Positions 25,526 to 26,525 of a stretch of DNA of 26,525 bases are shown here, piece after piece. A program made the position numbers and the translations under genes. Each line of letters opens with the position of its first letter. Position 1 is the first letter of the stretch. The DNA is taken from contig JASLXP010001248.1 in NCBI GenBank assembly GCA_030740295.1, positions 1 to 26,525 on the forward strand. The letters run 5' to 3'. The stretch is from Planctomycetota bacterium. Its GTDB lineage: Bacteria > Planctomycetota > PUPC01 > JACPCR01. The notes beneath the pieces were generated by a model, which was given only the letters and a program-made list of their open reading frames with translations, did not search any database and was not told where the DNA came from.

Positions 25526-26525
25526 TCACGCGGCTTCGCTCCCTTCACTCAGAATCTCATCAGCGCTTTTTCTTCGGAGCACTGCGTCCGCGTCGCCTTC
25601 GGCCGTGCGGGAGATGAACCAGCGGGCGAGGGCAAATTCTAATAGTAAGACGATAAGAGCGGCTATGAGGAGCACTTTCCATAGCTCCCGGCCAACGCGG
25701 CCTTCACGGATCTTTTCTTTTAAGTCCTGGCCTATTTTCGGCATCTGTAGCTGGACGCCTTTGAAAAGTTCTTCGAGCTCTTTGTGTTTCAGGGAGCGGA
25801 CATCGGATTCGGAGTCGTCCACGTTAGCGGCCATGACGATGCGCATGGAGCCTGCCTCACCGGCCGAGGGGGCTTCAGCCGCATCGGCGCGAGCAATGCC
25901 GTCGAACAGGTTTGTGCGATAGAAACCCGGCAGGACGGAGTGGGGAAATTCGACGAGCCTTTCGTCTTCTCGCTGGGCGACCTGGATTTTCCGGTCGTTG
26001 CCGTCCGGGTCAGTGACCATGACAGTGTTGACCTTTGAACCTTCGGGAAGCGGGAGACGGATGGTCTCGCCGACGCGGTAAGGACGCTCGAATTCACGAC
26101 CGGTCAGGCGTGTGACAGCCTGGTGCAACAAGATCGGGAACACCGGATGCACCACCGCGTTGCCCCAGTCACGGTCGGCAGTGCTCGTGAAGAGGATCAC
26201 GTTGCCACGGCCGTAAGGTTTTTCGATCAGGAGTGGAGCGCCGCCGGAGAGCTGCAGCACTGTGCGTGCGCCGGGGTAGAGTTTGACTTCGAAGTAACGG
26301 TTATACGTGACCGATTTCAGCAGCCCTTCAGAGAAGAAACGAAGTGGCATGGCGAGCGGGTGTTCGTGCGCTGCGATTTCGAGGAAGCGCCCCTCTGCCT
26401 CATCTTTTGCATCGCCGACTGGTTTAATGAGCTCGGCCGGCATGAGCGATTCTCCGTCTTTTTCCATACGGAGATTGGTGACCTCCGGATTGACGTTTTC
26501 CCCCAGGAAGATGGCGAGGCCGCCG
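25526..26525 (-). CDS. BatA-like membrane protein, N-terminus beyond the window
   Basis: The frame is open at the right edge, so only the C-terminal 332 residues are seen. Motifs include GGLAIFLGENVNP at the edge, then YGRGNVILFTSTADRDWGN and HPVFPILLHQAV, the conserved pattern of BatA/aerotolerance-type proteins with an amidotransferase-like fold. RVGETIRLPLP begins an Ig-like domain. The C-terminus has a membrane helix (VLLIAALIVLLLEFALARWF) and a short cytoplasmic tail. The in-frame ATG at 26467 lies inside the domain and is not the true start. It is probably the first visible gene of the operon that continues left to 14103. MoxR and DUF58 genes would be expected upstream, outside the window. 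Confidence 0.85.
   Translation of the reverse strand, partial: GGLAIFLGENVNPEVTNLRMEKDGESLMPAELIKPVGDAKDEAEGRFLEIAAHEHPLAMPLRFFSEGLLKSVTYNRYFEVKLYPGARTVLQLSGGAPLLIEKPYGRGNVILFTSTADRDWGNAVVHPVFPILLHQAVTRLTGREFERPYRVGETIRLPLPEGSKVNTVMVTDPDGNDRKIQVAQREDERLVEFPHSVLPGFYRTNLFDGIARADAAEAPSAGEAGSMRIVMAANVDDSESDVRSLKHKELEELFKGVQLQMPKIGQDLKEKIREGRVGRELWKVLLIAALIVLLLEFALARWFISRTAEGDADAVLRRKSADEILSEGSEAA

Overview
The window looks like chromosomal DNA of a bacterium from the Planctomycetota/Verrucomicrobiota (PVC) group or a close neighbour. The strongest pointer is the 1051-residue secreted protein at 4743-7898. It combines a sugar-dehydrogenase-like propeller, HEAT repeats, an NPCBM-like domain and a C-terminal CxxCH cytochrome c, an architecture typical of PVC bacteria. 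The VWA/DUF4175-like cluster at the right end and the Tat-exported sugar-isomerase-like protein fit the same group. The genus cannot be named from the sequence. No rRNA, tRNA, CRISPR array, transposase or phage gene was seen, and no gap between genes exceeds 300 bases.

Left part (1-7898, all minus strand): a Gfo/Idh/MocA oxidoreductase cut by the window edge, coupled through ATGA to a small protein resembling only the C-terminal domain of that family; carB (carbamoyl phosphate synthase large subunit, GTG start, no carA in view); and the PVC-type cytochrome protein. Palindromic repeats sit after carB, running into its stop codon, and between carB and the cytochrome gene.

Middle part (8147-14091, plus strand): a DUF2079 membrane protein, pabB (folate pathway), a Tat-exported hydroxypyruvate isomerase-like TIM barrel, a lipoprotein with one MCE/MlaD-like domain, and a four-helix membrane protein. 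The genes are closely spaced (14-73 bases) and could be one transcript, though their functions are mixed.

Right part (14103-26525, minus strand): a tightly packed envelope-type operon. In transcription order it holds a BatA-like membrane protein (cut by the edge), a VWA/glutamine-amidotransferase-like membrane protein, a DUF4175-like membrane protein, a 1232-residue exported coiled-coil protein with a 158-residue Gly-Glu/Gly-Gln tract, an intruding low-GC BrnT/BrnA toxin-antitoxin pair whose toxin gene is frameshifted, a secreted squalene-cyclase/prenyltransferase-repeat protein, and a HEAT-repeat protein whose 5' end carries a three-hairpin repeat read as protein. The part with BatA-like, VWA and DUF4175-like proteins belongs to the broad MoxR/BatA-associated gene neighbourhoods. 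MoxR and DUF58 would be expected beyond the right edge but are not visible. The extended set, with the GE/GQ protein, cyclase-like protein and HEAT protein, is the best candidate here for a poorly described system.
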